From Myxococcales bacterium (GTDB lineage: Bacteria > Myxococcota_A > Polyangia > Polyangiales > Houyiibacteriaceae): DNA of 64,000 bases. Below are positions 45,036-53,588 of this stretch, piece by piece (positions within the stretch are counted from its first letter, which is position 1; every line of letters starts with the position of its first letter). The translations under genes were made by a program, and so were the position numbers. The notes below the pieces were generated by a model. The model saw only the letters and a program-made list of their open reading frames with translations, ran no database searches and was not told the origin of the DNA. Where the stretch lies: the NCBI GenBank assembly GCA_029861865.1, contig JAOTYL010000011.1, positions 20,517-84,516 on the forward strand. Direction: 5' to 3'.

Positions 45036-47249
45036 GGCGACCTTCGCACTCGACTTTTCATAGCCGCAGCGGGTGGTCAACACGTTCAGGGCCTGCTGTG
45101 CGCCCTCGCGAAGATCGGACTCCAACGTGTCGTCCTCTTCGAGGAGCGCGACGACAGCTCGTCCAATCTCCCCGATCTGGCCCCGACGCTCGTCAAAGTA
45201 AGCTTGTCGTAATTGTTCGAGGTACCTCGGGAAGAGTCGTTCGTAGTCGACGTCCTGATCGGGATGATCGATCGCCCAGGCGGCAATGGCCCCCAGCAGG
45301 TCATCGCGGAATACCTTCGAGTTATCGACGTCGAGCTTGTCCTCGACCCGGTTCATCAGCTCGAGATCCGGGTCTTCGTCTTGACCGGTGACCGGGTTGT
45401 GGACCCGTTCCTGCTTCACCGAATGTGAGACATGCGTGACGTAGCGATCGAAGAGCCCAAGGTGGCTGTGCTCGTCGATCAGGCCGCTCGCGGTGCGAAG
45501 CTCGCTCTCCACAATGTCGAGCCAGCGTTCTCGAACGGCTTCGATGAAAGCCCGATGGTCGCGGTAGAGACCATCGTTCTGTTCCTTCAAGAAGTCGTAG
45601 TCGTCTCGCTCGCAGAACTCCTCGAGCCGGCTCAGGAAGTCTACCGGGGATACGCACGGCGCCGTATCGTCCGACGCGGCGTCGAGGAGGAGCATTCGGA
45701 TCTCGCGCGGCGAGGCCCCGCTCAGGCCCTCGTATTCCGACGCGGTTGCCCCCTCGAGCGCAATTTCGGCAACACCTCCCCTGAGGACCTTGGCTTGATC
45801 GGCCTCGAAGCGGGCGGGAACGATCCCGTCGGCAAGAAGGTCGGCTTTTTCAATCGGCGACAGGGATGCAGCGATGGTCCCGAGGTCGCTATCGGAAAAC
45901 CGATCCGCGTCCGGGCGGCGAAACCGGGTCAAGACGGCCCAAAGACCCGCTACGTATGTCGTGTGTGGCGCGACGTGTCTCGGTATCTGCGGGACGATCT
46001 GGCCGTCGTAGATCTCTTGCTCGCAATGAACATCCAATAGGTATGACATCCGAATGCGAACGATTCGCCCGCGAAAGGAGTTGTACTCCGGGTGCTGTCG
46101 GAACGCGCTCAGGTGGAGCTCGTTCGAGCTGGCCAGCATCACCGCGTTGATCGGCAGGTTCGACATCGTGAGGGAGACCTCGCCGTTCTCGATCGCTAGT
46201 AAAAGGTACTTCCATGCATCCAACGGTCGTTTCAGCAGGTCGCTGTACTCGACGACGCCGCCGGATGCATCCACCAGCTCCCCGAAAGGCTCGAACAAGG
46301 TAAGGGCGCTGAGCGAGGCCGGGAGCGATTCGATCGACCGGTCGGCCGTGATTTGACGCTCCGACGCATCTACCGACATCTGAGGTCCGATCGTCACCGC
46401 ACCGACCCGATAACGTCGCGAAATGTAGAAGCGCTCGACCTGAATGTGGGCGAGGACGCGATCGAGATCACCCCGATATGCGGTGAGCAGAGCCTGAAAG
46501 ATCTGTTGGTTCTTTCGGGCGAGCTGGCTCGTCCAGACCCAGTCGGGGGCAGCCTCGGAAACCCCAGCGGACGCGTAGGCGTCGGCGATCAGGCGCTGCC
46601 GAACGTCACGCGGCAAGAGCAGAAGCGGGTGCTCACGAACCGAGCTCTGCAGCTTGGCGGTGATTCTTTCTTCGGGCAGGTGCGCGAACGTGTCTCCCTG
46701 GCCAAGATCGTCGGACGACGTGCTGAACCCGATGCCCGACCCCTCTCGCGTCCGCGGGAAGATCCACGAAAACCTGTAGAGCGCTCCGTCATCGGTATCG
46801 GAATAGGCTTCGAGGCCCCGCATCAGGCATGCGGCAAACGTCGACTTCGCGCTCCCGTTTGGGCCGTGCAAGAGGACCAGCCTGTTCGCGCGCCCCTCCC
46901 GCTCGAATCCGTCGAGCACGCGATAAAATGCTTCCTGCGTCGCCTCGTGACCCGCCAAGCGGTCGCGCATCTTGAGCTCGGCCTGGTGCCCGCTGTTTTC
47001 GGTACCAAAGTCCAGGTCGAAGACTTTCCAGCGTTTCACCGTTCCCGTGGGGCGCTCGACTCGATAAGCCCCGAAGAAGTCCATGCAGTCTTTGAGGTAG
47101 CGTGCCGCGTCGCGGGTATATCGACGGGGGTGTTCCTGAACGAGCTCGAGGTACTCCGCGAAGGAGAGGACCCTCTTCTGAGCCTCGAACCGCGCTTTGA
47201 TCTCCCCACGGATCGTCTCCAACGCGGCCTTCGGTCCCCCCTCGCTCAT
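45000..47249 (-). CDS. PrkA-type serine protein kinase / AAA+ ATPase
   Basis: The 749-residue protein matches the PrkA family in the order of its parts: RVLSFAEYLELVQEHPRRYT, ARYLKDCMDFFGAY, then a AAA+ core with Walker A LLHGPNGSAKS (residues 129-136 GPNGSAKS). Then come the central NGEVSLTMSNLPINAVMLAS and SSNELHLSAFRQHPEYNSFR, and the C-terminal kinase-related part (RYVTHVSHSVKQERVHNPVT, GQDEDPDLELMNRVE). Bacterial PrkA proteins couple ATP use to stress or sporulation control, and some members act as Lon-like proteases. It usually sits with yeaH and spoVR genes, which are absent here. It starts with ATG 47249, one base after the end of the next lipoprotein gene. Confidence 0.88.
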   Translation of the reverse strand: MSEGGPKAALETIRGEIKARFEAQKRVLSFAEYLELVQEHPRRYTRDAARYLKDCMDFFGAYRVERPTGTVKRWKVFDLDFGTENSGHQAELKMRDRLAGHEATQEAFYRVLDGFEREGRANRLVLLHGPNGSAKSTFAACLMRGLEAYSDTDDGALYRFSWIFPRTREGSGIGFSTSSDDLGQGDTFAHLPEERITAKLQSSVREHPLLLLPRDVRQRLIADAYASAGVSEAAPDWVWTSQLARKNQQIFQALLTAYRGDLDRVLAHIQVERFYISRRYRVGAVTIGPQMSVDASERQITADRSIESLPASLSALTLFEPFGELVDASGGVVEYSDLLKRPLDAWKYLLLAIENGEVSLTMSNLPINAVMLASSNELHLSAFRQHPEYNSFRGRIVRIRMSYLLDVHCEQEIYDGQIVPQIPRHVAPHTTYVAGLWAVLTRFRRPDADRFSDSDLGTIAASLSPIEKADLLADGIVPARFEADQAKVLRGGVAEIALEGATASEYEGLSGASPREIRMLLLDAASDDTAPCVSPVDFLSRLEEFCERDDYDFLKEQNDGLYRDHRAFIEAVRERWLDIVESELRTASGLIDEHSHLGLFDRYVTHVSHSVKQERVHNPVTGQDEDPDLELMNRVEDKLDVDNSKVFRDDLLGAIAAWAIDHPDQDVDYERLFPRYLEQLRQAYFDERRGQIGEIGRAVVALLEEDDTLESDLREGAQQALNVLTTRCGYEKSSAKVALGALVAARYRD

Positions 47250-47250
47250 A

Positions 47251-47781
47251 TCATTGCACCTTGACTCGCATGGCGACCGTTCGGTTTTCGAGGACGCAGT
47301 TTTCGTCGGTGCACATCGCGAACGAAACGTCGCACTTCACCTCGTGGTCGCCAGCCTCCGTGGGCTCGAGAGCAGCCACGAACCGAGCTCTGTCTTCGTT
47401 GAGCTCTTTGGCGTCGCCTTTGATCAGCTCTCGTTGTTGGAGCCCCGCCCCAGGGCCTGCCTCGAGATCAATGCGGATCGGGTAGTCTTGATTGACGTGC
47501 CACTCGCCGCGACCCTCGATCTCGATCTGGACCTCGCCCGCCCTGCCGACCTCGTACTCTCGCTGAGTGGACGCGACTTCGAGGGTAAACGAGTCGGTCT
47601 CGAGGCGAGGGCCTGCCGGTTCTTTCGGTTTGGTGTCGGGCTGAGTGGGAGCGGCCTGATGATCGGCATGGGCGTGATGTTCGTGGGCCTTCGGGGTCGG
47701 GGCTTTGCTTTCGCAACCGCCGAGCGCGACGACTGAGATGACGCAGCAACAGATCACCGAAAACAGGGGCCACTTACACAT
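47251..47781 (-). CDS. Lipoprotein with His-rich linker and DsbD-alpha-like domain
   Basis: The 176-residue protein starts MCKWPLFSVICCCVISVVAL and ends its signal with the lipobox ALGGC. A His/Ala linker follows (AHEHHAHADHQAA) that could bind zinc or copper. Then comes a beta-rich domain (EVGRAGEVQIEIEGRGEWHV, NQDYPIRIDLEAGPGAG) ending with CDVSFAMCTDENCVLENRT, much like the immunoglobulin-fold N-terminal domain of DsbD. The Cys pattern FAMCTDENC could be redox active. ATG 47781 follows AAGGAG by a proper spacing. ATG 47787 is too close to it. It is the gene before prkA, one base apart, so they form an operon. Confidence 0.72.
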   Translation of the reverse strand: MCKWPLFSVICCCVISVVALGGCESKAPTPKAHEHHAHADHQAAPTQPDTKPKEPAGPRLETDSFTLEVASTQREYEVGRAGEVQIEIEGRGEWHVNQDYPIRIDLEAGPGAGLQQRELIKGDAKELNEDRARFVAALEPTEAGDHEVKCDVSFAMCTDENCVLENRTVAMRVKVQ

Positions 47782-47838
47782 TTGCATCACTCCTTACATA
47801 GTCTACGACGCGAGCTGAGGTTAGGTCGAACTCTCGGG

Positions 47839-48384
47839 TCATGGCCCTAGAACCTCGACTTGGGTTCGGTCATCCCCGGACGGGGGACTCAAGAAAAACA
47901 CGACCTTGTCCCGAACCTCAGGAGAGTCGGGAGAAAGGTGCCATCGAGGCAGCGGCTGATCGGCTTCAGCATCGTTCTTCCACTTGACGAACGCGACGAA
48001 AGGGTCGCGAAGGAGTCGATCCTCGTTGACGCGCACGCTTTGAAAGCCGGGCTCGTCGTCGTGGGCGCGCAAGATGAGCTCTCGATTCGATCGACCCTTG
48101 AGCCCGTCGATCACTCTGGCCGTGAGCCGGTAGCTGGATCCTCGGCGGTCTTCATCGGAGCTCAGCGATTCGATCTTGATGACCGCGATGACATCCGCGC
48201 GCGTGACCCGGCGTTCGAACTTGCCCCGCCACTCACTCTCGACGATAGCGGGCTTGTCCACCAAGTCGACCGAGTTGTCGAACAAGAACTCGTCTTCGGC
48301 CGCGAACTCGACGGTCGGAACCGTCGACGAGCCCCTGGCGCACCCAAGCAGCGCGCACACGACCCCCATGGCGAGAACACGCAT
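47839..48384 (-). CDS. Lipoprotein of unknown function
   Basis: The 181-residue protein starts MRVLAMGVVCALLGCARG, a short signal with lipobox LLGC. The mature part reads as a beta domain: RRVTRADVIAVIKIESLSSD, SSYRLTARVIDGLKGRSNRE and DPFVAFVKW, followed by KVVFFLSPPSGDDRTQVEVL. The pattern (a Tyr/Lys-rich strand series after a variable linker) suggests a secreted binding domain, but no family is recognised. ATG 48384 is preferred, and ATG 48390 is close by. It lies just after the rluA-type gene, whose stop codon overlaps its start region, so the two are co-transcribed. Confidence 0.68.
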   Translation of the reverse strand: MRVLAMGVVCALLGCARGSSTVPTVEFAAEDEFLFDNSVDLVDKPAIVESEWRGKFERRVTRADVIAVIKIESLSSDEDRRGSSYRLTARVIDGLKGRSNRELILRAHDDEPGFQSVRVNEDRLLRDPFVAFVKWKNDAEADQPLPRWHLSPDSPEVRDKVVFFLSPPSGDDRTQVEVLGP

Positions 48385-48394
48385 CAACATCAGC

Positions 48395-49423
48395 CTAGCA
48401 CGCCCCAACCGAGGCGAGGGCCGCAGCGTCCAGGGGGGCTCCCCAGAGAGCCATCAAATCGTCTGGGAGCGGCGCGTGCAGCGTCACGCTGTCGCCCGTG
48501 CCCGGGTGTTCGAATGTGAGCTCGTAGGCATGAAGCGCTTGTCGGTGGTGGCCAAGCCGTTGGCAGAGCTCGTCCGTCATTCCGGCTTCGATGTATTCCA
48601 GGAAGGGCTGAACGCCTTCGGGGCCGTAAAGCTTGTCCCCGATGATCGGAAACCCAAGCGCGCTCAGGTGGACCCGAAGTTGATGCTGGCGGCCGCTCTC
48701 CGGCGCCAACGCGACGAGGGTGGCCTGGTCGTTTCGTGCCAAGACCCGAAACCGCGTGGCACAGGGATACCCTTCCCCGACGGGCGTCACTTCCATGAGA
48801 ATGTGAAGCCCCTCTTTGGCTTGATCGATGGGAAGCTCGATGCGGCCTTCGTCCTGCGGGATAACACCCCGAACGATCGCCAAGTAGCGTTTGCTCACCC
48901 GTCGCTTCTCAAAAGCGTTCTTGAGCTCACGCTCGGCATCAGCGGTCCGCCCACAAAGCAGGAGGCCGCTCGTCTCACGGTCGAGGCGATGGGCGATCTG
49001 CGGAGCGTCTTTCCCGAAGCGCTCACGCAGCAGAAAGGTGAGCGTGTTCTTGTGATAGGTGGCGGATGGGTGGACCGGAAGCCCGGAAGGCTTATCGACG
49101 GCTAGGATTGCGGCGTCCTCGTATAGGACATCGAAGAAGAGCGGCACGCGTGGTTCTTCGAACTGCGGACGAACGAGGAGCACCGTCTCGCCGGTTCGCA
49201 CGCGCTCGCTTGGGCGTCTGCGGGAGCCGTCTGCTCTATAGGCGCAGTTCCGGACGATCTCCTGGGCACGCGTCCTCGACAGGCGCGGGATTCGGGACTG
49301 CACGAAGCGGTCTAGGCGCTGGCCAGCGTGCTCGGGAGCGACGGGAAACGTGAGAAGGATCGAGGACGCATCGCAACCCGGCGGAAGCGGTACCTCGGGG
49401 CGCCTTCTACGCGGCCTTGACAA
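48395..49423 (-). CDS. RluA-family 23S rRNA/tRNA pseudouridine synthase
   Basis: The ~342-residue protein has an N-terminal S4-like RNA-binding region (AGQRLDRFVQSRIPRLSRTR, AQEIVRNC) and the RluA catalytic domain. Its motifs are DVLYEDAAILAVDKPSGLPV, IAHRLDRETSGLLLCGRT (Asp is the nucleophile) and LVALAPESGRQHQLRVHLSA. It would make pseudouridine at one or a few sites in rRNA or tRNA. The start is uncertain: no ATG exists, and TTG 49423 inside the end of rpmB or GTG 49471 deeper in it are the only choices. It is read from the same message as rpmB. Confidence 0.9.
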   Translation of the reverse strand: MSRPRRRRPEVPLPPGCDASSILLTFPVAPEHAGQRLDRFVQSRIPRLSRTRAQEIVRNCAYRADGSRRRPSERVRTGETVLLVRPQFEEPRVPLFFDVLYEDAAILAVDKPSGLPVHPSATYHKNTLTFLLRERFGKDAPQIAHRLDRETSGLLLCGRTADAERELKNAFEKRRVSKRYLAIVRGVIPQDEGRIELPIDQAKEGLHILMEVTPVGEGYPCATRFRVLARNDQATLVALAPESGRQHQLRVHLSALGFPIIGDKLYGPEGVQPFLEYIEAGMTDELCQRLGHHRQALHAYELTFEHPGTGDSVTLHAPLPDDLMALWGAPLDAAALASVGAC

Positions 49424-49598
49424 CCTTACCCGAGCGAATGCACCGCGTGCAGGCAAACACCTTGCGCACACGGCCGCTGACCACAGCCCGCACCGACTGT
49501 AAGTTTGGCTGCTGCCACTTCCTCGTCTTGATGTTCGAGTGGCTCACCTTGTGGGCTTTGTGACGGCCCTTGCCGCAGTAGTCACATGTCTTGGCCAT
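49407..49598 (-). CDS. rpmB: 50S ribosomal protein L28
   Basis: The 63-residue protein matches L28: MAKTCDYCGKGRHKAHKVSH, SNIKTRKWQQPNLQSVRA and RKVFACTRCIRSGKVVKAA. It is the zinc-binding (C+) form, with C5, C8, C50 and C53 making a zinc ribbon. ATG 49598 is chosen because the residues upstream in the same frame do not match L28. No rpmG follows; instead the rluA-type gene overlaps its 3' end. Confidence 0.97.
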   Translation of the reverse strand: MAKTCDYCGKGRHKAHKVSHSNIKTRKWQQPNLQSVRAVVSGRVRKVFACTRCIRSGKVVKAA

Positions 49599-49697
49599 AA
49601 AAAGTTCTCGAGGCGACCGGCGATTTAGCACCGCCCGACCCACGTCGCAACAATCGGCCCTCGCGCGCGGACCCAAACGACGATAGAACCTAGGAGA

Positions 49698-51737
49698 ATG
49701 CGGGTGGCTGGGGCGATCACTGGATTGTTGGTGCTCGGAACATTCGTCATTCCAGGCACTTACTCGCCGAAAGGAGATAGTTTCTCATTTCGCTCGGCTG
49801 GCGACCGGAGGGCCGTGGGGCAATCCCGCGCGGCCGGCGGGTCGGCGACCGTGGCCGGACGGGTCTTCGGGCCAGATGGCGCGCCCTTCGCGGGTGCCGA
49901 GGTTTCGCTCGCGGGAAGCGGCTTCTGGCCCGCACGATCCGTTCGAAGCGGTGCGGACGGACGCTTTCACTGGCCGGGCGTGCCGGCGGGCATCTACGAG
50001 CTTCGGGCGACCCATGGGGCGCTCGGATCGTCGCCCCTCGAGGGGCTGATCCTCGATCCTGGAGCGCGTCGGGTATTTGGGCTGCGCCTCGGCGAGGGAT
50101 GGGAGCTTTCTGGTCAGGTAGTCGACGCGAGAACCGGCCGACCGATACGCGGGGCAAGGGTCAACGTCGCGACTGGGATCTTGGGTGCGCACTCGCGCGC
50201 GGTGGAAAGCGATGCACAAGGACGGTACGCGCTCTCCGGCATCGTCGGCGACAAGCCCAACCTTTACGTCGAAGCCGACGGCTATGTTCCATCCGGACCT
50301 CTCGCCGCTTCGGATGATGAGCCCGGGCTAGATGTGCGTCTCGAGCCAGCGGCAACGGTCGAGGGGTGGGTCGTCGACGGTCGTGGGCAGCCCATTCAGG
50401 GTGCAATCGTGCGGGCGTACGGGGGCGCCGGAACGAATCCCGGATCAGCGGTTGCACCGGATTCGCTCGGGGTGACCGCCGGACCGGTCCCCGCGATCTC
50501 CGCGGCTGGTTCCCGTCAGCTCGCGTTCGTGGACCACGTGTCCACGGGGGCCGACGGTGCGTTTCGCCTCTCCAAGTTGCGCTCGGGTCCCTATACCGCG
50601 ATCGCGACGCACGACTCATACGCGCCCGGCGAGTCCGAAGAGATCCAAGTCCGGCCTGGAGCGACGGTTTCCGAAGTTCAGATCGTCATGTTTCGCGGTG
50701 CCGAGCTCCGCGGGCGAGTGCGCGACGCGCGAGGCGACGGGCTCGAGGGGATCCCGGTGGAACTGAGGCTTCCAAGCGAAGGGTTGCCGCGCATGACGGT
50801 CACCAGTGACGACGGCGCCTTCGCGTTTCGCGGAGTGCGGGGTGAGGTCACGGTGACGGCGGTTCCGTACGACTTGCCCCCAGCAAGCCAAACGGTGTCG
50901 ATCGGCGACGCGCGACGAGCAGAAGTCGAGTTGGTCCTGTCCAGCTCCCTTCAGACGTTGCGTGGCAGGGTTTTCGATGAAGGCGGTTTCGGTGTCGAAG
51001 GCGCCCTGATCACCGTGACATCAGCGGGCGCGGCCGTCTCGGTCCGAAGGAGCGCCAAATCAGCCTCCGATGGTACGTTTGCGGTGCCTGCGCTGCCAGA
51101 GCCGCCATACGACCTTCAGATCGAGCACCCCTCCTACAGCGCGGCGCGACTCGAGGAAATCGAGGTCACCGAGGGCGTCTCCGTCGTGCTGAGCGCCGGC
51201 CTCACCTTGCATGGTCTGGTACTCGACGATTGGTCCGCCGACCCACTTCCGGGCGTCCGCGTGAAGCTTGAAGGCCCAACCAAGCTTTCCACCGAGACGG
51301 CGCGCGACGGCTGGTTCGTGTTTCGCCAGGCACCGGTCGGCATCTACGATCTCACGTTCGTTCACCCCGATTACGAGCCGCAGCACCAGCGAATCGAGGT
51401 GGAGCGACCCCTTTACGTCGACCGTCCCCAGGAACTCGCCGCCGTGCGCCTCCTCCCCGGGGGGACGATCGAAGGCGAAGTGCTCGACGCCTATGGGGAA
51501 GCGGTTGAGGGCGCGGAGGTGACTTGGAAGGACCCGCCAGACTGGAAGGCAGCCGTTTCGACCGACTCCCGAGGCCGGTTCCGACTTCGAGGTGTCAAAC
51601 CGGGCTCGGTTTGGATCACGGCGCGTCACCCAAGCGCGGGGGAAGGCGAGTCTTCGGCGCCAGTGCTGGTGAGGCCGCAGGAAATCTCACCGGGTGCCTA
51701 CGTTCGCCTCCCGGGGCGCCTAGAGCTGGACGAGTGA
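49698..51737 (+). CDS. Exported protein with seven carboxypeptidase-regulatory-like (CarboxypepD_reg) repeats
   Basis: The 679-residue protein has an N-terminal signal (VAGAITGLLVLGTFVIPGTY). At least seven beta-sandwich repeats follow, starting near residues 52, 137, 221, 337, 421, 504 and 591, each opening with the pattern xxGxVxDxxGxPxxGAxV: VAGRVFGPDGAPFAGAEV, LSGQVVDARTGRPIRGARV, VEGWVVDGRGQPIQGAIV, LRGRVRDARGDGLEGIPV, LRGRVFDEGGFGVEGALI, LHGLVLDDWSADPLPGVR and IEGEVLDAYGEAVEGAEV. Each should bind a partner or stiffen a stalk, as in cell-surface carboxypeptidase-regulatory folds. The function is probably structural or adhesive. No anchor or LPXTG-type sorting signal is seen at the C-terminus. 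Confidence 0.85.
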   Translation: MRVAGAITGLLVLGTFVIPGTYSPKGDSFSFRSAGDRRAVGQSRAAGGSATVAGRVFGPDGAPFAGAEVSLAGSGFWPARSVRSGADGRFHWPGVPAGIYELRATHGALGSSPLEGLILDPGARRVFGLRLGEGWELSGQVVDARTGRPIRGARVNVATGILGAHSRAVESDAQGRYALSGIVGDKPNLYVEADGYVPSGPLAASDDEPGLDVRLEPAATVEGWVVDGRGQPIQGAIVRAYGGAGTNPGSAVAPDSLGVTAGPVPAISAAGSRQLAFVDHVSTGADGAFRLSKLRSGPYTAIATHDSYAPGESEEIQVRPGATVSEVQIVMFRGAELRGRVRDARGDGLEGIPVELRLPSEGLPRMTVTSDDGAFAFRGVRGEVTVTAVPYDLPPASQTVSIGDARRAEVELVLSSSLQTLRGRVFDEGGFGVEGALITVTSAGAAVSVRRSAKSASDGTFAVPALPEPPYDLQIEHPSYSAARLEEIEVTEGVSVVLSAGLTLHGLVLDDWSADPLPGVRVKLEGPTKLSTETARDGWFVFRQAPVGIYDLTFVHPDYEPQHQRIEVERPLYVDRPQELAAVRLLPGGTIEGEVLDAYGEAVEGAEVTWKDPPDWKAAVSTDSRGRFRLRGVKPGSVWITARHPSAGEGESSAPVLVRPQEISPGAYVRLPGRLELDE

Positions 51738-51771
51738 CGAAGCCTGGATTTGCACGTACGGTCTGCGGAAC

Positions 51772-52683
51772 GTGCCGAGCTCATGGCTTCGAAATCTTCG
51801 GGATGCCGGAGACATCTTAAAACGCGCCCGCAACCCTGCAGAGCTCGCCAAGGGCTTGATGCCAAAGCAGTGGCTCGCGCGACGGGTGCTCAATGCGGGG
51901 CAACGGCCTACGGGAACGGCCGTCGCCGGTGAGGTTGCCGAGGCGCTTCGGATGCTCCGAAACGAGCTCAAGGCCGAGGCTATCGATGATGCTGGCAAGG
52001 TGGACTACCGTAGGCTCGCGCACTCGACGACTCTTGCGCGAATGCAGGCGACGAGCTCGCTCCTTCGCCCGATCGATCTAGGTGAGCTTAGCGACGACGA
52101 CCCCCGCACGGCGTTTTGGATCAACATCTATAATGTGCTCGCGATCCATGGCGTCCTCGCGCTGGAAATCCGCGAGTCCGTGATGGAGGTTCCGTCGTTC
52201 TTTGGGACGGTCGCCTACGACGTCGGAGGGTTCGTCCTGACGCTCGACGAGATCGAAAACGGGGTGCTGCGGCGAAATGCGCCCCACCCGGCGACCGGCT
52301 CACGCCCGTTTCCGCCCGGAGACCCACGCCTCTCTCTCTGCCCGTCGGAAGTCGACCCGAGAATTCACGCGGCGCTGGTATGCGCATCCACGAGCTGTCC
52401 CCCGGTCGCGTTCTACGATGCTGCCAAGCTCGACACTCAGCTCGACCTCGCCGCCTCGGGCTATGTCGCCGCCGATGTCGAGGTCGACGACACGAAACGG
52501 CTCGTTCGTTTGCCGATCACCTTTCGCTACTATCAAAGCGATTTCGGCGCGGCCGACGGGATCTGGGCGTTCTTGCTTCGCCATTCGACGGCCGAGCAGC
52601 GAAACGCCTTGCGAACAGCGTTCGATGCCGATTACGAGTTCGACTATCACCGCTACGACTGGTCGCTCAACTCGATCGTGTAA
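51772..52683 (+). CDS. DUF547-family protein
   Basis: The ~303-residue protein starts with GTG 51772. It has the DUF547 blocks DPRTAFWINIYNVLAIHGVL, VGGFVLTLDEIENGVLRRNA, DPRIHAALVCASTSCPPVAF and RYYQSDFGAADGIWAFLLRH. The CASTSCP cysteine and nearby His suggest a papain-like (transglutaminase-fold) site, though catalysis has not been shown for this family. The N-terminal helical part (LRNLRDAGDILKRARNPAEL) is basic, without a signal peptide. It stands 34 bp after the repeat-protein gene and may be in the same transcript; the role is unknown. Confidence 0.82.
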   Translation: MPSSWLRNLRDAGDILKRARNPAELAKGLMPKQWLARRVLNAGQRPTGTAVAGEVAEALRMLRNELKAEAIDDAGKVDYRRLAHSTTLARMQATSSLLRPIDLGELSDDDPRTAFWINIYNVLAIHGVLALEIRESVMEVPSFFGTVAYDVGGFVLTLDEIENGVLRRNAPHPATGSRPFPPGDPRLSLCPSEVDPRIHAALVCASTSCPPVAFYDAAKLDTQLDLAASGYVAADVEVDDTKRLVRLPITFRYYQSDFGAADGIWAFLLRHSTAEQRNALRTAFDADYEFDYHRYDWSLNSIV

Positions 52684-52721
52684 GACCAGGCTCGCCCCGC
52701 GGACGACGCGAAGCGTCGACT

Positions 52722-53588
52722 TCACGGGGACCAGCGGTCGCCTTCACGGGTGATTCGGCCCTCCCGTTCGAGCTTGATCAGGTGCGCCTCGAGCGACCGC
52801 AACGCCAATGGCCACAGCGCCTCGGGCGTGTCGTCGTAGGCACGAGCGACCAAGTCGCTCGGGCGCGCCGGCCCGCCATGGGCCTCGAGTGCCCCGAGGA
52901 CCTTGCCCTCCCGCATCAGGCGGTGCGCGATGTAGAAGCTCAGAATCGCCTGCGGGTCTGCGATCAGGTCTCCGTGCGCCGGAAGCAGCGCCACGGGCTC
53001 GAGCGATGCCATCCGCCGAAGCGATTCGAGATAGAGGGTCATGTCTCCGTCGGTGGGCTCGACGATGATGGTCCCGACCGAAGCCACCATGTCGCCAGCG
53101 ATCATGATCCCGCTCGCTTCGTCGACGAAGCACAGATGACCGGGCGCATGCCCGGGTGTGTGGACGGCGGTAAGTGCCGTCTTCGTCGGACCCCCGAGCT
53201 CGATGCGTTCACCGTCTTCGAGCAATCGATCGAGCTCCACGATCCCGCTCAACCGTTCGGCGGTCATCGCGTGCCCCCACAACGGCAGGCCAAGGCGCTC
53301 ACAAAGCGCGACCGCCCCACCGATGTGGTCCGGGTGGTGGTGCGTCGCAAGGATCGCAACCGGTTCTACGCCCCGCCCGCGCGCACTCTCGACCCAATCG
53401 ACCATCAAGTCTTGCTCGTCTTGGTAGGGCGTCGCCGGCTCGACGAGGACCGCTTGCCCCGTGCCGACGAGAAAGGTGTTGGTATGGGTCGCAGGAGGCA
53501 GGGTCGGTGTTCGCACGGCGAGCACGTCGATCGTCGGCGCGGCTGATTTCACCCGCGCGGCGAGGCCCATCTGCGACGACTCGGCCAT
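52722..53588 (-). CDS. Metallo-beta-lactamase-fold hydrolase (LACTB2-like)
   Basis: The 288-residue protein has the MBL metal motif THHHPDHIGG (HxHxDH), TPGHAPGHLCFVDEASG, IAGDMVASVGTIIVEP, and LLPAHGDLI. A C-terminal winged-helix part (RTGALEAHGG-like stretch, LVARAYDDTPEALW) resembles LACTB2 and related hydrolases of RNA or thioesters. It starts with ATG 53588, whose ATGA overlaps the TGA of the MglA-like gene upstream, so translation is coupled. It is the last gene of the minus-strand block that starts at tsaE. The substrate is unknown. Confidence 0.86.
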   Translation of the reverse strand: MAESSQMGLAARVKSAAPTIDVLAVRTPTLPPATHTNTFLVGTGQAVLVEPATPYQDEQDLMVDWVESARGRGVEPVAILATHHHPDHIGGAVALCERLGLPLWGHAMTAERLSGIVELDRLLEDGERIELGGPTKTALTAVHTPGHAPGHLCFVDEASGIMIAGDMVASVGTIIVEPTDGDMTLYLESLRRMASLEPVALLPAHGDLIADPQAILSFYIAHRLMREGKVLGALEAHGGPARPSDLVARAYDDTPEALWPLALRSLEAHLIKLEREGRITREGDRWSP

